From: CAYYNP01 sp964472545
GTDB taxonomy: Bacteria > Planctomycetota > Planctomycetia > Pirellulales > Thermoguttaceae
NCBI GenBank assembly: GCA_964472545.1
Contig: CAYYNP010000033.1
Coordinates: 1 to 51,481 of the forward strand
Direction of reading: 5' to 3'
DNA length: 51,481 nt
How positions within the stretch are numbered: the stretch's first letter is position 1; each line of letters begins with the position of its first letter. The notes below the pieces were generated by a model that was given only the letters and a program-made list of their open reading frames with translations, was not told the origin of the DNA and did no database searches. Shown here in pieces: positions 1 to 9,357 of the stretch. The translations under genes were made by a program, and so were the position numbers.

Positions 1-46
1 GTGTACGGCGGAGGAGGCTGAGCGGAGCGGACGAGAGTCTGCAAAG

Positions 47-99
47 TAGCCATCTCGCTCCGCGAGAAGTCGTTACGTCTCGCCAAGCGAGACGCCTAC
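47..99. repeat. Palindromic intergenic repeat, family A
   Basis: Two back-to-back hairpins are visible: TCTCGC (53-58) pairs with GCGAGA (62-67) over a TCC loop, and CGTCTCGC (76-83) pairs with GCGAGACG (87-94) over a CAA loop. The first hairpin recurs twice at 47158-47250. It lies downstream of the dehydrogenase gene, so it could end transcription, but there is no T tract. I see nothing else in bases 1-109. Confidence 0.75.
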
Positions 100-109
100 T
101 CTGCGGTGC

Positions 110-1027
110 TCAACGATTCCTCCAATCCACATCGGCCAGCGAAGCCAAGGCCAAATGCAGGGCATGCGTGCCGTCGCGGCCGTGGCCTTGGGCCTTCAGC
201 GCCAGGTACAATTGATGGGCCAGCGCCAAGCCCGGCATCGAGAGTCCCAACCGTTTGGATTCTTCCAGCGCGATGCCCATGTCTTTGATGAAGTGCTCGA
301 CGAAGAACCCGGGATCGAAGTTGTTGGCGATGACCCGCGGCCCGAGGTTCGACAGCGACCAACTCCCCGCCGCGCCGGAGGCGATCGACTGCATCACGGT
401 TTCCAGGTCGAGGCCGGCCTTGTATCCGTAGAGCAAGCCCTCGCAGACGCCTATCATACCCGAGGCGATTACGGTCTGGTTGACCATCTTGGTGTGTTGT
501 CCGGCGCCGGGCGGCCCTTGATGCACGATCGTCTTGCCCATCGCCTCCCAGCAGGGCGTCAGCGCGTCGACCGCGGCCTTTTCGCCGCCGATCATGATCG
601 AGAGCCGGGCCTCGCGTGCGCCGACGTCGCCACCGGAGACGGGCGCGTCGACCGCGTACACGCCGAGCATCTCGGCCGCGTCGGCGATCTCGACGGCCAA
701 CGACGGCTCGCTGGTGGTCATGTCGACCACGATCTTCCCTTCCGAGCAGCCGGCCAGCACGCCGTCGCTGCCCAGGAATACGCTACGCACGTCGGCCGGA
801 TAGCCGACGATGGCGAAGATCACGTCGGACACCTCGGCAACCGCTTTGGGGCCGTCGGCCCATTGGGCGCCGGCGGCCAACAGTTTCTCGGCCTTGTCCT
901 TCGTGCGATTGAAGACGGTGGCCGAGAAACCCGCCTCGATCAGATGCCCGCACATGCTGGCGCCCATCACTCCGGTGCCGATCCATGCGATACGGGTCTG
1001 GCCGGGTGAAACGTCGATGAGGGGCAT
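110..1027 (-). CDS. NAD(P)-dependent beta-hydroxyacid dehydrogenase (3-hydroxyisobutyrate dehydrogenase family)
   Basis: A cytoplasmic oxidoreductase of the 3-hydroxyisobutyrate/tartronate-semialdehyde reductase family, 305 residues, the usual length. The Rossmann motif GTGVMG is at residues 17-22, the substrate-loop signature DAPVSGG at about 127-133, and the catalytic lysine/asparagine element GAGQHTKMVN near 174-183. The ATG at 1027 is chosen because AAAGGA sits about 9 bases upstream and the protein then begins directly with the dinucleotide fold; a longer reading from 1126 would add 33 residues of unstructured leader. The family covers 3-hydroxyisobutyrate, tartronate semialdehyde, 6-phosphogluconate-like and succinic semialdehyde substrates, and I cannot tell these apart from sequence. 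It follows the FloA operon on the same strand with a 119-base gap, so co-transcription is possible but unproven. Confidence 0.88.
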   Translation of the reverse strand: MPLIDVSPGQTRIAWIGTGVMGASMCGHLIEAGFSATVFNRTKDKAEKLLAAGAQWADGPKAVAEVSDVIFAIVGYPADVRSVFLGSDGVLAGCSEGKIVVDMTTSEPSLAVEIADAAEMLGVYAVDAPVSGGDVGAREARLSIMIGGEKAAVDALTPCWEAMGKTIVHQGPPGAGQHTKMVNQTVIASGMIGVCEGLLYGYKAGLDLETVMQSIASGAAGSWSLSNLGPRVIANNFDPGFFVEHFIKDMGIALEESKRLGLSMPGLALAHQLYLALKAQGHGRDGTHALHLALASLADVDWRNR

Positions 1028-1146
1028 GGTCGTTGGTCCTTTGTGATTCGTTGGTCCAAGAGGTGATCCGATCCGCCGCGAACCGAGCCCAAGCAGCGCA
1101 CCGGATCGCTGCCGCAGACCGCCCACTTGGCGCTCGGCACATGAGG

Positions 1147-1824
1147 CTACGCCCAGCGATCCTCCGGCCGGGTGAGGACTTCGTTGATTACGATGGCCTG
1201 GCGGATGTTGTCGGCGTTGCTGAAAAGAGCGGCCAGCCCGGCGGCGGCCGTCGAGGGCAATTCGGCCGTGCGGCCCTCGAGCTCTTCGGCCGACGACGAC
1301 TGCGGAGTGGCGGGCGATTCGCCGGGCGTTTCGGCTAACTGGCCAACTTGATGGTCGAATACTTGATGCAGCCGCTCTTGCGCCTGTTCGTCAGCCTGGG
1401 CCACCTCGCCGCCGAGTTGGTCGCTACGGCGCTGAAACTCCGAACGGTCCAGACGCTCGCCGACATGCTCCGGCATGCCGGCACCCACCGGATGATTGTG
1501 GACGTCCTCTTGCACGGCGGCCGGCTCGGCCGCAGGACGAGCGGCCGGGCGGCGTCCGCGAGGTTGGGCCGCGCGGCGCAGGAACTCCTCGATCTCGCCC
1601 TCCATGCCCCCGCCGGCACCTTGCGGCGGCTGAGGTCGAGCTCCGACGGCCTGCACCGGAGGCTGCTGGCGGTCGGGCTTAGGCCGTTGTCGCCGGCGCT
1701 GTTTCTGGCCCTGCTTGTTGATCATTTGGAAGATCGCCGGGACCACGCCGAAGACGATGAAGATGGCCAGCCAGATCAGCCCCTCGGGGATCTTCTGGGC
1801 CCAAAGCGGCGCTAGGAGGCTCAT
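1147..1824 (-). CDS. Small single-pass membrane protein coupled to floA
   Basis: I do not recognise this 225-residue protein. One hydrophobic segment at about residues 14-34 (around WLAIFIVFGVVPAIF) is followed by a basic, proline- and glutamine-rich cytoplasmic-looking stretch and then a charged, helix-prone tail (about 120-180). The start ATG overlaps the floA stop as ATGA (1821-1824), which points to translational coupling and roughly equal dosage with FloA. In Bacillus the nfeD-floA pair is followed by a short third gene (yqfB); this gene holds the same place but I see no similarity. A role as FloA/NfeD partner or scaffold is inference from position only. Confidence 0.75.
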   Translation of the reverse strand: MSLLAPLWAQKIPEGLIWLAIFIVFGVVPAIFQMINKQGQKQRRRQRPKPDRQQPPVQAVGARPQPPQGAGGGMEGEIEEFLRRAAQPRGRRPAARPAAEPAAVQEDVHNHPVGAGMPEHVGERLDRSEFQRRSDQLGGEVAQADEQAQERLHQVFDHQVGQLAETPGESPATPQSSSAEELEGRTAELPSTAAAGLAALFSNADNIRQAIVINEVLTRPEDRWA

Positions 1825-2882
1825 GCGGCGCTTCCTTTCTTCGTATCCGAGGTCGAACCGCTCTTGGCGATCGACGTTCGCATTTCCGTATCCGCACGGA
1901 TATTACGCAGCTTGTAGTAGTCCATGACGCCGAGCTTGCCCGCGCGGAAGGCATCCGAGATTGCCTTGGGCACTTCGGCCTCCGCCAAAACAACTTCCGC
2001 GCGGCTTTCCTCGATCTTGGCGATGTTCTCCGACTCTTCGGCGACGGCCATCGCGCGGCGGCCTTCAGCCTTGGCCCGGGCGACGCGCATGTCGGCCTCG
2101 GCCTGATCGGCCTGGAGCCGGGCACCGATGTTCTCGCCCACGTCGACGTCGGCGATATCGATCGAGACGATCTCGAAAGCCGTTTGCGAATCGAGCCGCC
2201 GGCCGAGCACGGTCTTTGAGATCAGGTCGGGATTCTCCAACACGTCGCCGTGCGATTGGGCCGATCCGATCGCGCTGACGATCCCCTCGCCGACTCGGGC
2301 GACGATCGTCTCCTCCTTAGCCCCGCCGATCAACTGCCGCAGGTTCGCCCGCACGGTCACACGGGCTTTGACCTTCAGTTGAATGCCGTTTTGGGCGATG
2401 CCGTCGAGCGACTCGCGGCCGGTGCCGCGGGCGGGGCAGTCGATCACTTTCGGATAGACACTGGTACGGACCGCCTCGAGCACGTCGCGGCCGGCCAGGT
2501 CGATGGCCGCCGCCAGCCGGAAATCGAGTTCCGTCAGCTTGGCCTTGGCTGCCGCGATCAGCGCCCGAATCACCAACGGCACATTGCCGCCGGCCAGATA
2601 GTGGGCCTCAAGGGCCTGCGACGTGACCCCGTGGGCGTCGCTGATGCCGGCCTGAACCGCCATGATCTTGCTGCGTAGGATGACCGAAGGATTGACCTTT
2701 CGGAAGGTCATCCCGATCAGATCCAGCAGCCCCACGCTGGCTCCGGTGAACTTGGCCTGGATCCAGAGATGGAAGTACCGGGCGAAAACCGCGAAGAGGA
2801 TCAAAAAGAAGAAGATAACGACCACAATGACGATGATGATCACCATCTGTGTGTTATCGCCGCCAGCGCCCAGTAGTGTCAT
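1821..2882 (-). CDS. floA: Flotillin-like membrane scaffold protein FloA
   Basis: A 353-residue SPFH/flotillin-like protein. A single hydrophobic hairpin at about 13-34 anchors it to the membrane; next comes the conserved block reading WIQAKFTGASVG and LIGMTFRKVNP, then a long SPFH body rich in Ala/Glu heptads (about 220-310, EAEVPKAI) typical of the flotillin coiled coil. The ATG at 2882 has AAGGAG eight bases upstream and gives the canonical N-terminus; the frame stays open to 2942 but that extension lacks the signal. Known role of the family: scaffolding of ordered membrane microdomains, working with NfeD proteins. Here two NfeD genes lie immediately upstream and a small membrane gene overlaps downstream. 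Confidence 0.95.
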   Translation of the reverse strand: MTLLGAGGDNTQMVIIIVIVVVIFFFLILFAVFARYFHLWIQAKFTGASVGLLDLIGMTFRKVNPSVILRSKIMAVQAGISDAHGVTSQALEAHYLAGGNVPLVIRALIAAAKAKLTELDFRLAAAIDLAGRDVLEAVRTSVYPKVIDCPARGTGRESLDGIAQNGIQLKVKARVTVRANLRQLIGGAKEETIVARVGEGIVSAIGSAQSHGDVLENPDLISKTVLGRRLDSQTAFEIVSIDIADVDVGENIGARLQADQAEADMRVARAKAEGRRAMAVAEESENIAKIEESRAEVVLAEAEVPKAISDAFRAGKLGVMDYYKLRNIRADTEMRTSIAKSGSTSDTKKGSAA

Positions 2883-3053
2883 GACGTGCTCCTTCGGCTT
2901 GTAGCGCAATGCTGCGCGATCTGTGCAGCCCGGCCTGCGCAACCCGAACTGCCTATCCCCCCGCGTCCGGCGGAGCGGATTCCCCCGATTGCTGTCTGTG
3001 TATCCCGATCGAAGAGAAATGTCAAGACTGGCGTTGACCGAGATCGGAAAAGA

Positions 3054-3629
3054 TCAAGAAGTACCGTCCTCGAACGGATCCGGGATGACCGAATCGATCG
3101 GGCGCTGCATCGGGTCGTCGGCGGTCGGTGACGGCTCCTCGTCATCAAGGGGGCGTACAACCACCCGTGTCGTCTTGACTTCGAGAATGCGAACGGAACG
3201 CCCGGCTTCGATGGGCATGCCCTCGCTGACTGCGTCGACAGTTCGGCCGTCGATGACGATCGCCCCGGCTGGCAGCATTTTGCATTTTGTCTGACCTACC
3301 TGGCCCACCAGGCTTCTCAAGTGCTCCATCTGCGGATCGTCGGGCAAGACGTCGACGGGGTCCATCAGCAGCATCTTCCTTCCGATGCGTGTATTTGGCC
3401 AATACTTGAAGGCCAAAACCACGATCACCGGCAGGCCCACCATGGCCGCAGCAAGGACCCCGAAGCCAACCAGGCTCTGTTGGCGGAAGCCGAAGTAAAT
3501 GGCCCCGACAATTGCGCAGGCGGAGAGGATCCCGAGAATTCCGCCGGACGGGAAGAAGACTTCGAGAATCGCCAACCCCATCCCCAGCATTAGCAGCAGA
3601 ATCGCCCAAACCCAGGGTTCGATGAACAT
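3054..3629 (-). CDS. Short NfeD family membrane protein
   Basis: A 191-residue protein with three hydrophobic helices at about 7-24, 30-48 and 52-74, then a soluble C-terminal beta domain (about 105-160, LVGQVGQTKCKMLPAG ... GRSVRILEVK) matching the OB-fold NfeDC domain, and an acidic tail. It lacks the ClpP-like protease domain and so is the short NfeD type. The ATG at 3629 has GGAGA eight bases upstream. It lies between the long NfeD gene and floA; short and long NfeD proteins next to flotillin genes are a known arrangement. Confidence 0.88.
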   Translation of the reverse strand: MFIEPWVWAILLLMLGMGLAILEVFFPSGGILGILSACAIVGAIYFGFRQQSLVGFGVLAAAMVGLPVIVVLAFKYWPNTRIGRKMLLMDPVDVLPDDPQMEHLRSLVGQVGQTKCKMLPAGAIVIDGRTVDAVSEGMPIEAGRSVRILEVKTTRVVVRPLDDEEPSPTADDPMQRPIDSVIPDPFEDGTS

Positions 3630-3700
3630 GCTCGTTCTCCAGACGCCTCACGATCGATCGTACCGCCGCTGGATGCGGCGTTCAGCCAATCCCTTACCCC

Positions 3701-3767
3701 AAGTCGCCGTGCCGGCGACTGCTAAACGGCCCCGTGCCAAAAGTCGCCGTACCCGCGACTGCTAAAC
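3701..3767. repeat. Two copies of palindromic repeat family B
   Basis: The unit AGTCGCCGTGCCGGCGACT then GCTAAAC occurs at 3702-3726 and, with changes, at 3742-3766. It matches the arms of the larger inverted repeats at 26116-26195 and 28574-28656 with about one mismatch over 22 bases. It fills the 169-base space between the two nfeD genes. Confidence 0.7.
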
Positions 3768-3798
3768 AACTTACTCACCACCCACCACTCACGCCTCT

Positions 3799-6099
3799 TC
3801 ACTTCCCTCCAATCACTTCCACCACCACGCGATTTCCGTGAACATCCACAACCTCGACCTCCGAACCGGCCGCGATTACGTCGCCGTCGCTGATCACGTC
3901 GACGAGCACATCGCCGAAGCGGGCCTTGCCGCCGGGCGTCAGTTGGGTGGTGGCCTTGCCGCGGCGGCCGACGAAGTCCGTGTAGTCGACCAGTGCCTCG
4001 CGACGGCTGAGGTCCTCGGCCTCGTCCCCTTCGGGTGGGTTGAGCATCAAATCGCTAAGGATCGGCGCGCGCGGCAGCCAACGGCGGATCACCAACGCCG
4101 TCGCACCGATGCCCACGCCGGCGGCCACCACCGTCACCAGCGAACGCGCGAGTTGGCCGAGTTGATAGTCGTTTTGCGGCAGCACGAACGTCTGGCTGGC
4201 CAGCACCAGCGAGATCAACACCAGGCACCCGCCACCGAGTCCGAAGATGCCGAATCCCGGCAACACGAAGATTTCCAACAGCAGGAAACAGACCCCCGCG
4301 ATAAACAGCAAGCCCTCCAGCCAATCGGCCGTTCCGCCGAGATAATGGGCCCAGAAGAAAAGCAGAAAGCACACGGTTGCCACGAACGCGCCGAGCCCGG
4401 TGCCCGGGGCGCTCATTTCCACGTAGAGGGCCACAAACGCGATCGTCAACAGCACGGCGGAGACCCCGGGCGAAGCCAGCGCCTCGATCAGCTTATCGGC
4501 CCAGCCGGGCTTGGCGTGCGGCAGTTCCTTCAGGTGATAGTGATTCTGTAGCTCGACCAGGCTGTCGACCGTGCGATTGGCGAGGCCGAATTCGACCGCC
4601 TGTTCGCCGTCGACCAGCAGCGGCAGGTCTTTCGGTGTCACGGCCACGTCCTTCTGCCACGTCTTGGCCCCGGGCCGCTCGGCCAATTCTGCGAGTTCGG
4701 CGTCGCCGTAATACCCCAAACGGTCTTCGTCGCCTTCTTGCCGACAGCGATAGACTACCAGGCTCGGGTCGATCATCGCCGCCACCAGCGACCAGCTTCG
4801 CGACTTCCAAGGGCCTTCCCGGTTGCGGATCATCTCGACCAGGTCGGCGATCTCTTCGTCCGAAAGCTGGCTTTCGCCGGAGCCGCCGAGTTCCGCGTCG
4901 GGGCGCATCAGCAGATCGTCGCAGGCCAGCGCGATCAGTGCCGCGTCGCAGCGGGCCTTCGAAGGGACAAAGGCTACGGTGCGGATCTCGGGCCGGTTGG
5001 CCAGCGTCTTGGCCAACTCGGCACTGGCCAGCGGCGCGCCGCCGCCGCTTTCGATCTGCAGGCAAAGGAAGTTCGCGCCGGCGTCGATCCGCTTCTGGAT
5101 CTGGCTCTGTGCCCGGCTCACGACGTTGTCGTTGATCGGACCGCGGACATCGATCAGAACGCCCTGCCACTCGGCCACCAGCGAGGGATCTTCGTTCATC
5201 GCGCCCGGCGGCAGGCGGAGTCTTTCGGCCACGTCGCGGTCGCGCTCGGGCAAATAACCGACGACGCCCAATTCCCACGCGAGTTGGCCGGTAAGCTGGC
5301 CCGGCGGGCCGTCGGTCAGTTCGCTCAGCGGTTCTTCCGACGTGATCACCAACTCGCGCTCGTCGAGTTGCTGACGCGTAAGGAACTCGGTACCGCCGTC
5401 GAGAATGCCGACCCGCAGCACCTCCATCGACGGATCCAACATCCACAACGCCAACGCCACCGGCACCGTCCGCCGGTTGTTGGCGATCTCCGTGTACGCG
5501 GTCCGCTCGGTCGCGGTGATCGAATCCGGCTCGGCGCCCACGGGCCCGAACTCCGCCTCGGCAGGCATCATGATCTGGTCGCAGGCCACCGCCGCCAACA
5601 CGGCGTGGCCGGTGATCGCCTCGGGCACGTAGGCCACGGTTTGGGCCGTGGGGAAGTCGCGTCCCACACGCCCGATCAGCCGCGCCAGCTTCAAGGCGTC
5701 CATCGAGTTCGTACTGCGGGCGAATTCCTCTTGATCGGGCCGGACTTCGAAGCGGAAGATCAGCACCGGCCGGGCTTCGGCCTCTTTGGCCCGCTCTAGC
5801 GCTGCCTCGACGAACTGCTCGGCCCGCTCGACCGTGTGGCCGTCGACCGGCAGCGTGACGCGGATCAGCATCCCCATTCGGACGGCTTCCGTATTGGCCT
5901 CGTCCGAATTGGCGTCGCCCCGCGCATCCGCCGCCGTCGCACCCGCTAGAATCGTTGCGGCCAACACGACCGTCACTACCCGACGCCCCCCCGGCACCCA
6001 GCGGCGCGGAACTACGGAATTGGCATTCTGACGAGCCGGGAACATGGTCGCACGGCGCTCGGTCACATTCTCGACTACCGTTGGGGCTGCAACGCGCAT
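3799..6099 (-). CDS. nfeD: Long NfeD protein: two ClpP-like domains, membrane domain and OB domain
   Basis: A protein of about 766 residues. Order: basic N-terminus with an export helix (VVTVVLAATILAGATA, about 41-57), two ClpP/crotonase-like domains (about 75-290 and 305-510), at least four membrane helices (about 545-685) and a C-terminal NfeDC OB domain (about 705-765, ending VVVEVIGGK). Long NfeD proteins are membrane-bound serine proteases paired with flotillins. I do not see the family's usual Ser nucleophile in either domain: by eye the equivalent residues are Thr (ITGHAV) and Cys (ARCDAA), so activity is doubtful. Start is uncertain: ATG 6099 lies about 20 bases after the predicted promoter start but has no clear ribosome site; ATG 6045 gives a more normal signal peptide. 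First gene of the NfeD/FloA operon. Confidence 0.88.
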   Translation of the reverse strand: MRVAAPTVVENVTERRATMFPARQNANSVVPRRWVPGGRRVVTVVLAATILAGATAADARGDANSDEANTEAVRMGMLIRVTLPVDGHTVERAEQFVEAALERAKEAEARPVLIFRFEVRPDQEEFARSTNSMDALKLARLIGRVGRDFPTAQTVAYVPEAITGHAVLAAVACDQIMMPAEAEFGPVGAEPDSITATERTAYTEIANNRRTVPVALALWMLDPSMEVLRVGILDGGTEFLTRQQLDERELVITSEEPLSELTDGPPGQLTGQLAWELGVVGYLPERDRDVAERLRLPPGAMNEDPSLVAEWQGVLIDVRGPINDNVVSRAQSQIQKRIDAGANFLCLQIESGGGAPLASAELAKTLANRPEIRTVAFVPSKARCDAALIALACDDLLMRPDAELGGSGESQLSDEEIADLVEMIRNREGPWKSRSWSLVAAMIDPSLVVYRCRQEGDEDRLGYYGDAELAELAERPGAKTWQKDVAVTPKDLPLLVDGEQAVEFGLANRTVDSLVELQNHYHLKELPHAKPGWADKLIEALASPGVSAVLLTIAFVALYVEMSAPGTGLGAFVATVCFLLFFWAHYLGGTADWLEGLLFIAGVCFLLLEIFVLPGFGIFGLGGGCLVLISLVLASQTFVLPQNDYQLGQLARSLVTVVAAGVGIGATALVIRRWLPRAPILSDLMLNPPEGDEAEDLSRREALVDYTDFVGRRGKATTQLTPGGKARFGDVLVDVISDGDVIAAGSEVEVVDVHGNRVVVEVIGGK

Positions 6100-6126
6100 C
6101 CCCAAGATATACGGCAGGCTATTGAG

Positions 6127-6154
6127 ATTATAGGGCGTCGGTCGAGACCGTCAA
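6127..6154 (-). promoter_or_regulatory. Strong sigma70-type promoter of the NfeD/FloA operon
   Basis: Read on the minus strand: TTGACG (6154-6149), a 16-base spacer, then a perfect TATAAT (6132-6127). Transcription should begin near 6120, about 20 bases before the ATG at 6099. Confidence 0.65.
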
Positions 6155-6263
6155 TTCGGGGCGGAAGCGTAACGTGGACGGCCGGCGGCGGATTTCGTCA
6201 AGCCTTGCCTGAAAGCTCCAAAGTCGCCATCTTGCTTTGCCGTCGGCTCGCGGGTCGAGGCGG

Positions 6264-9206
6264 CTACTTGCGATCGATCGTTAACACGCCACGGAGCACC
6301 TCTTCGCTCATCGAAAACTCGAGCGTCGCGTCCGAGATCTTGCTGAGCGGACCTTCCTTATCGGGGGAGGAAAACGGCTGCCGAGGCGCAGCGGCCGAAC
6401 CGTGTACGCTACAGGTGACCTGCCGGCCGTCGGCCGAGATGCCGTGCTTCCCGCCGTCCGGACAGCCAACGTAGACTCTACCCAGTTCTTCGGCCTGGCG
6501 CCGCAATTCTTGGATCGTCACCGGGCCTTCGCCGCGGGCAGCTAGTGCCCTGGCCAGCGGCGACAACTCACACAACTCCTGCAGGCACGCCATACGGTCG
6601 TTCTCCGTTCGGCTGAGCGGCACCGACGCCAGGAACTTCTTGGCGTTTTCCGGGCGGAAGTGGACGATAGCCTGTGCAACCGGTCCCGGATCGGCGACGA
6701 TTCCTTCCGCTTCCGCGGCGGCTTGCTGCCGCTGGGCCGCGATCAATTCATCGAGAATCCAACGCCGGTTGGTCACGTACAGCCCCTTGTCCAGCCGAAC
6801 CAGGAAGATCCGAAATCTTATCGGCCCCAGACACAGTCCGATACAGCGGACGTTCTGAAGCGTACCCTCGCTGGAAGATGTGTAGTAATCCAGTCCCAGA
6901 CGCATGCCCGCGATTTCTCCTATCTGCGCCACGCCGCTGACGACTCTGTCCAACTCGCCGAGAAACGCATCGACGGCTGCCGCGTCGTCGACGGGCGCTT
7001 CCAGATAGGACGGCGCGACCAGAGCGAGATAGATGCTCAATGCGCCCATCAATGCCATGCCGGTCGGCTGTGGATCGATACCCACCGGAGGCTCGAAGTC
7101 GCACAGATGCAGACTGATCTGATCGCCGATTCCTCGGGTCAGGAAGTCCTCCAGTATCTTGGTGTCGAACTCCTCTTCGAACAGGTCACCGACTGCTGCG
7201 CGCCTCCAGTCGTCGTCCTGCAGTAGCCCCCTCTTGTTCCACTTCAGCGCAATGCTGAAGACATCGCTCTGCATGTTGAGCAGCGGATGGAACGGACGCG
7301 GCTCGCCAAGGAAATCGAGTATTTCATTGTTCTCCGAGGCTTCCACGGGGAGCACCAACAACACCTCCATGCGGCACCTCTCGGGCGTAAGCCCGATCTT
7401 CACGGCGAGCGGCCCCCCAACGTCCGGCGACGATTCTGCCGGCGGGGGATCTTGCTCGGGGTCTTCCACGGCCGATTCGGCCCGGGGGATCTCGCAACTC
7501 GGCGTGAGGTGTCGGGCGCTGCCGAAGACCGACGAAACGCCGGTGAAGCCGTCGGCCGCCAGGCGGTACGTTCCGCCGGCCGGACAGGCCAGATCGTCTT
7601 GGCCGAAGACGCCCGGCGCACAGCCGCTCTCGGCCAACTGTTCGAGCGACTCGGCCGGCCGGCCGAATTGCGTGCGATAGAGCATCGCGGCATGGCCGAT
7701 CATCCGCAGATGGTTGTAGGCTGCCATCCGCTGCTTGTCGAGCAACTCGGACTGTGCTACGGCGAATCGCTCCGCGAACGAGGTGGAAAGATGGATCAGG
7801 CAGTCTTCCTCTTCGGCTCCGCGGGGCATCAGCGTGCGGACGTATTGGAACTCGGCCGTCTCACCCAGGCGCCGAACCGGGGCGCCGTCGGCCGTCTTGC
7901 CCGCGATCGCCTCCAACACGCGCTGTAATGCGATCTTCGAGTTGCTCCGCACGTGGAGATTCGGCTTCGGATAGGCCGAGAAGACGTTGACCGATCGGTC
8001 CGCAGTGGTCACCGCCGTGTAGTCGACGCCGAGGATCTTCCCCGTTGACCGCACGGCGTCTGGATGCGACTTCTCGGCTGTGGCGAGCAAGCTCTCCATA
8101 CGAAATCTGAACACGGCCGGCTGCGAGACCTGAAACAGCACGCTCACGTCGCCGCCGTTGCGAAAGCGCAAATCACTGCCGGTTACGGCCACCTCATCGA
8201 CGACGGCCTCGAACACCGGCCGCGAAGTCGCGTCGCTTTGAATCGCCAGTTGCCGCATCAGCCGCCGCAAGGGCTCCCCGGTCTTGGCCGAGCCGGCGCG
8301 ATCGGCGAAGACCTGATCGACCCAAACGCCGCTCGCGTCGAGCAGTTCCCCGAGCGATCCGACAACCGCGAAGTACTGATCCGCCGGCACGGCCATGGCC
8401 AACGGCGAGACCTCCGCCTTGTGGCCCGCTGCAACGCGTTCGGCCAGCATCTCCTCCCAGGAACGACTGCCGGTGGTCGAACCCGTTGTCTCGCCGGCCG
8501 GCCTCGATTCGGCGTCTGCTCGTATCGGATCGGCCGAAAACGCGGGGGACAGGGCGGGTGACGGGAGGCTGTTGGGAATCGCTGAACGGGGAGGAGAATA
8601 CGCGGGCGGTGTGGGCTGAGCATAATAAGGACTACGGGGCGTCACACGCAAAGGTGGCGTGATCAACTCCGAATCGACCGGGTCGACGTCCGCCGCCTCG
8701 GGATCCTCCGGCTCGGAAGGAGGCGTCGGCCCGTAAGGGAGAATCGGAGGCGATTCCGCCGGAGCCACCGGACGCCCGAAAGGAACCGGCTCCGCCTGCG
8801 GGGGAGGCGGCCCGTCGGCATTCTCGCCCTGTGGCTTCGACTGCATGATTTCCGTTTGCAGTTGCCGGTGCCGGCCCTCCATTCCGTTGAGCATCGGGAA
8901 AACGTCTTCCCCGGCCCCGTTGAAATCGGAGAAGTCGAATTCGCCGAGCAACGATTGGCCGGAGTCGATCACCTCAACGACTTCGTCCACGCGGTCTGCG
9001 GCCCGGGCGAGTTGCAGAGCCACGTACTGTAGGTAGACGTTGTCCGGATTGCGACGCAATGCCAGCAGGGCATCCGGCAGCGTCCAGGCCTGCGCCGTTG
9101 TGGGCGGGCGGGCCGACGCCGGTCTTTCGTCCTCTGCCGGCAGACGCGCCGAACACAACGAGAATGCGAACCCCACCAACAACACCGGCATCCTTCGACG
9201 ATCCAT
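6264..9206 (-). CDS. Large exported protein with zinc-ribbon-like motifs (paralogue of the next gene)
   Basis: No named family recognised. 980 residues with a signal peptide (RRRMPVLLVGFAFSLCSA). A proline-rich linker (about 130-235) is absent from the paralogue at 9358-12096; the rest aligns along its length, for example PLAMAVP.DQYF, VVDEVAVTGSDL, SAYPKPNLHVRS and YNHLRMIGHA. A segment near 505-570 resembles the soluble part of GspG-type pseudopilins. A first cysteine motif (CPAGG near 539) has lost its second Cys/His half; the C-terminal one (CPDGG ... CSVHG near 915) is intact. AAGGAG lies ten bases before the ATG at 9206. Probably a periplasmic or surface protein; function unknown. Confidence 0.85.
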   Translation of the reverse strand: MDRRRMPVLLVGFAFSLCSARLPAEDERPASARPPTTAQAWTLPDALLALRRNPDNVYLQYVALQLARAADRVDEVVEVIDSGQSLLGEFDFSDFNGAGEDVFPMLNGMEGRHRQLQTEIMQSKPQGENADGPPPPQAEPVPFGRPVAPAESPPILPYGPTPPSEPEDPEAADVDPVDSELITPPLRVTPRSPYYAQPTPPAYSPPRSAIPNSLPSPALSPAFSADPIRADAESRPAGETTGSTTGSRSWEEMLAERVAAGHKAEVSPLAMAVPADQYFAVVGSLGELLDASGVWVDQVFADRAGSAKTGEPLRRLMRQLAIQSDATSRPVFEAVVDEVAVTGSDLRFRNGGDVSVLFQVSQPAVFRFRMESLLATAEKSHPDAVRSTGKILGVDYTAVTTADRSVNVFSAYPKPNLHVRSNSKIALQRVLEAIAGKTADGAPVRRLGETAEFQYVRTLMPRGAEEEDCLIHLSTSFAERFAVAQSELLDKQRMAAYNHLRMIGHAAMLYRTQFGRPAESLEQLAESGCAPGVFGQDDLACPAGGTYRLAADGFTGVSSVFGSARHLTPSCEIPRAESAVEDPEQDPPPAESSPDVGGPLAVKIGLTPERCRMEVLLVLPVEASENNEILDFLGEPRPFHPLLNMQSDVFSIALKWNKRGLLQDDDWRRAAVGDLFEEEFDTKILEDFLTRGIGDQISLHLCDFEPPVGIDPQPTGMALMGALSIYLALVAPSYLEAPVDDAAAVDAFLGELDRVVSGVAQIGEIAGMRLGLDYYTSSSEGTLQNVRCIGLCLGPIRFRIFLVRLDKGLYVTNRRWILDELIAAQRQQAAAEAEGIVADPGPVAQAIVHFRPENAKKFLASVPLSRTENDRMACLQELCELSPLARALAARGEGPVTIQELRRQAEELGRVYVGCPDGGKHGISADGRQVTCSVHGSAAAPRQPFSSPDKEGPLSKISDATLEFSMSEEVLRGVLTIDRK

Positions 9207-9292
9207 AGCCGTGACTCCTTTCAGGGGAGAGGACCCGGACGTCGAGCCCGGCGGATCGCGGCCGCCGAGAACTCGACGCCTTTCTCCCGGCC

Positions 9293-9321
9293 AATGTATC
9301 CCCCCGCCTCCGTGCGGGCAA
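9293..9321 (-). promoter_or_regulatory. Possible promoter of the 980-residue exported protein gene
   Basis: Minus strand TTGCCC (9321-9316), 17-base spacer, TACATT (9298-9293); each hexamer matches consensus at four of six positions. Predicted start is about 80 bases before the ATG at 9206. It would allow expression separate from the upstream paralogue. Confidence 0.3.
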
Positions 9322-9357
9322 CCAGGCTCTTGGGATGTTTCGCAGGACTTCCGACGG

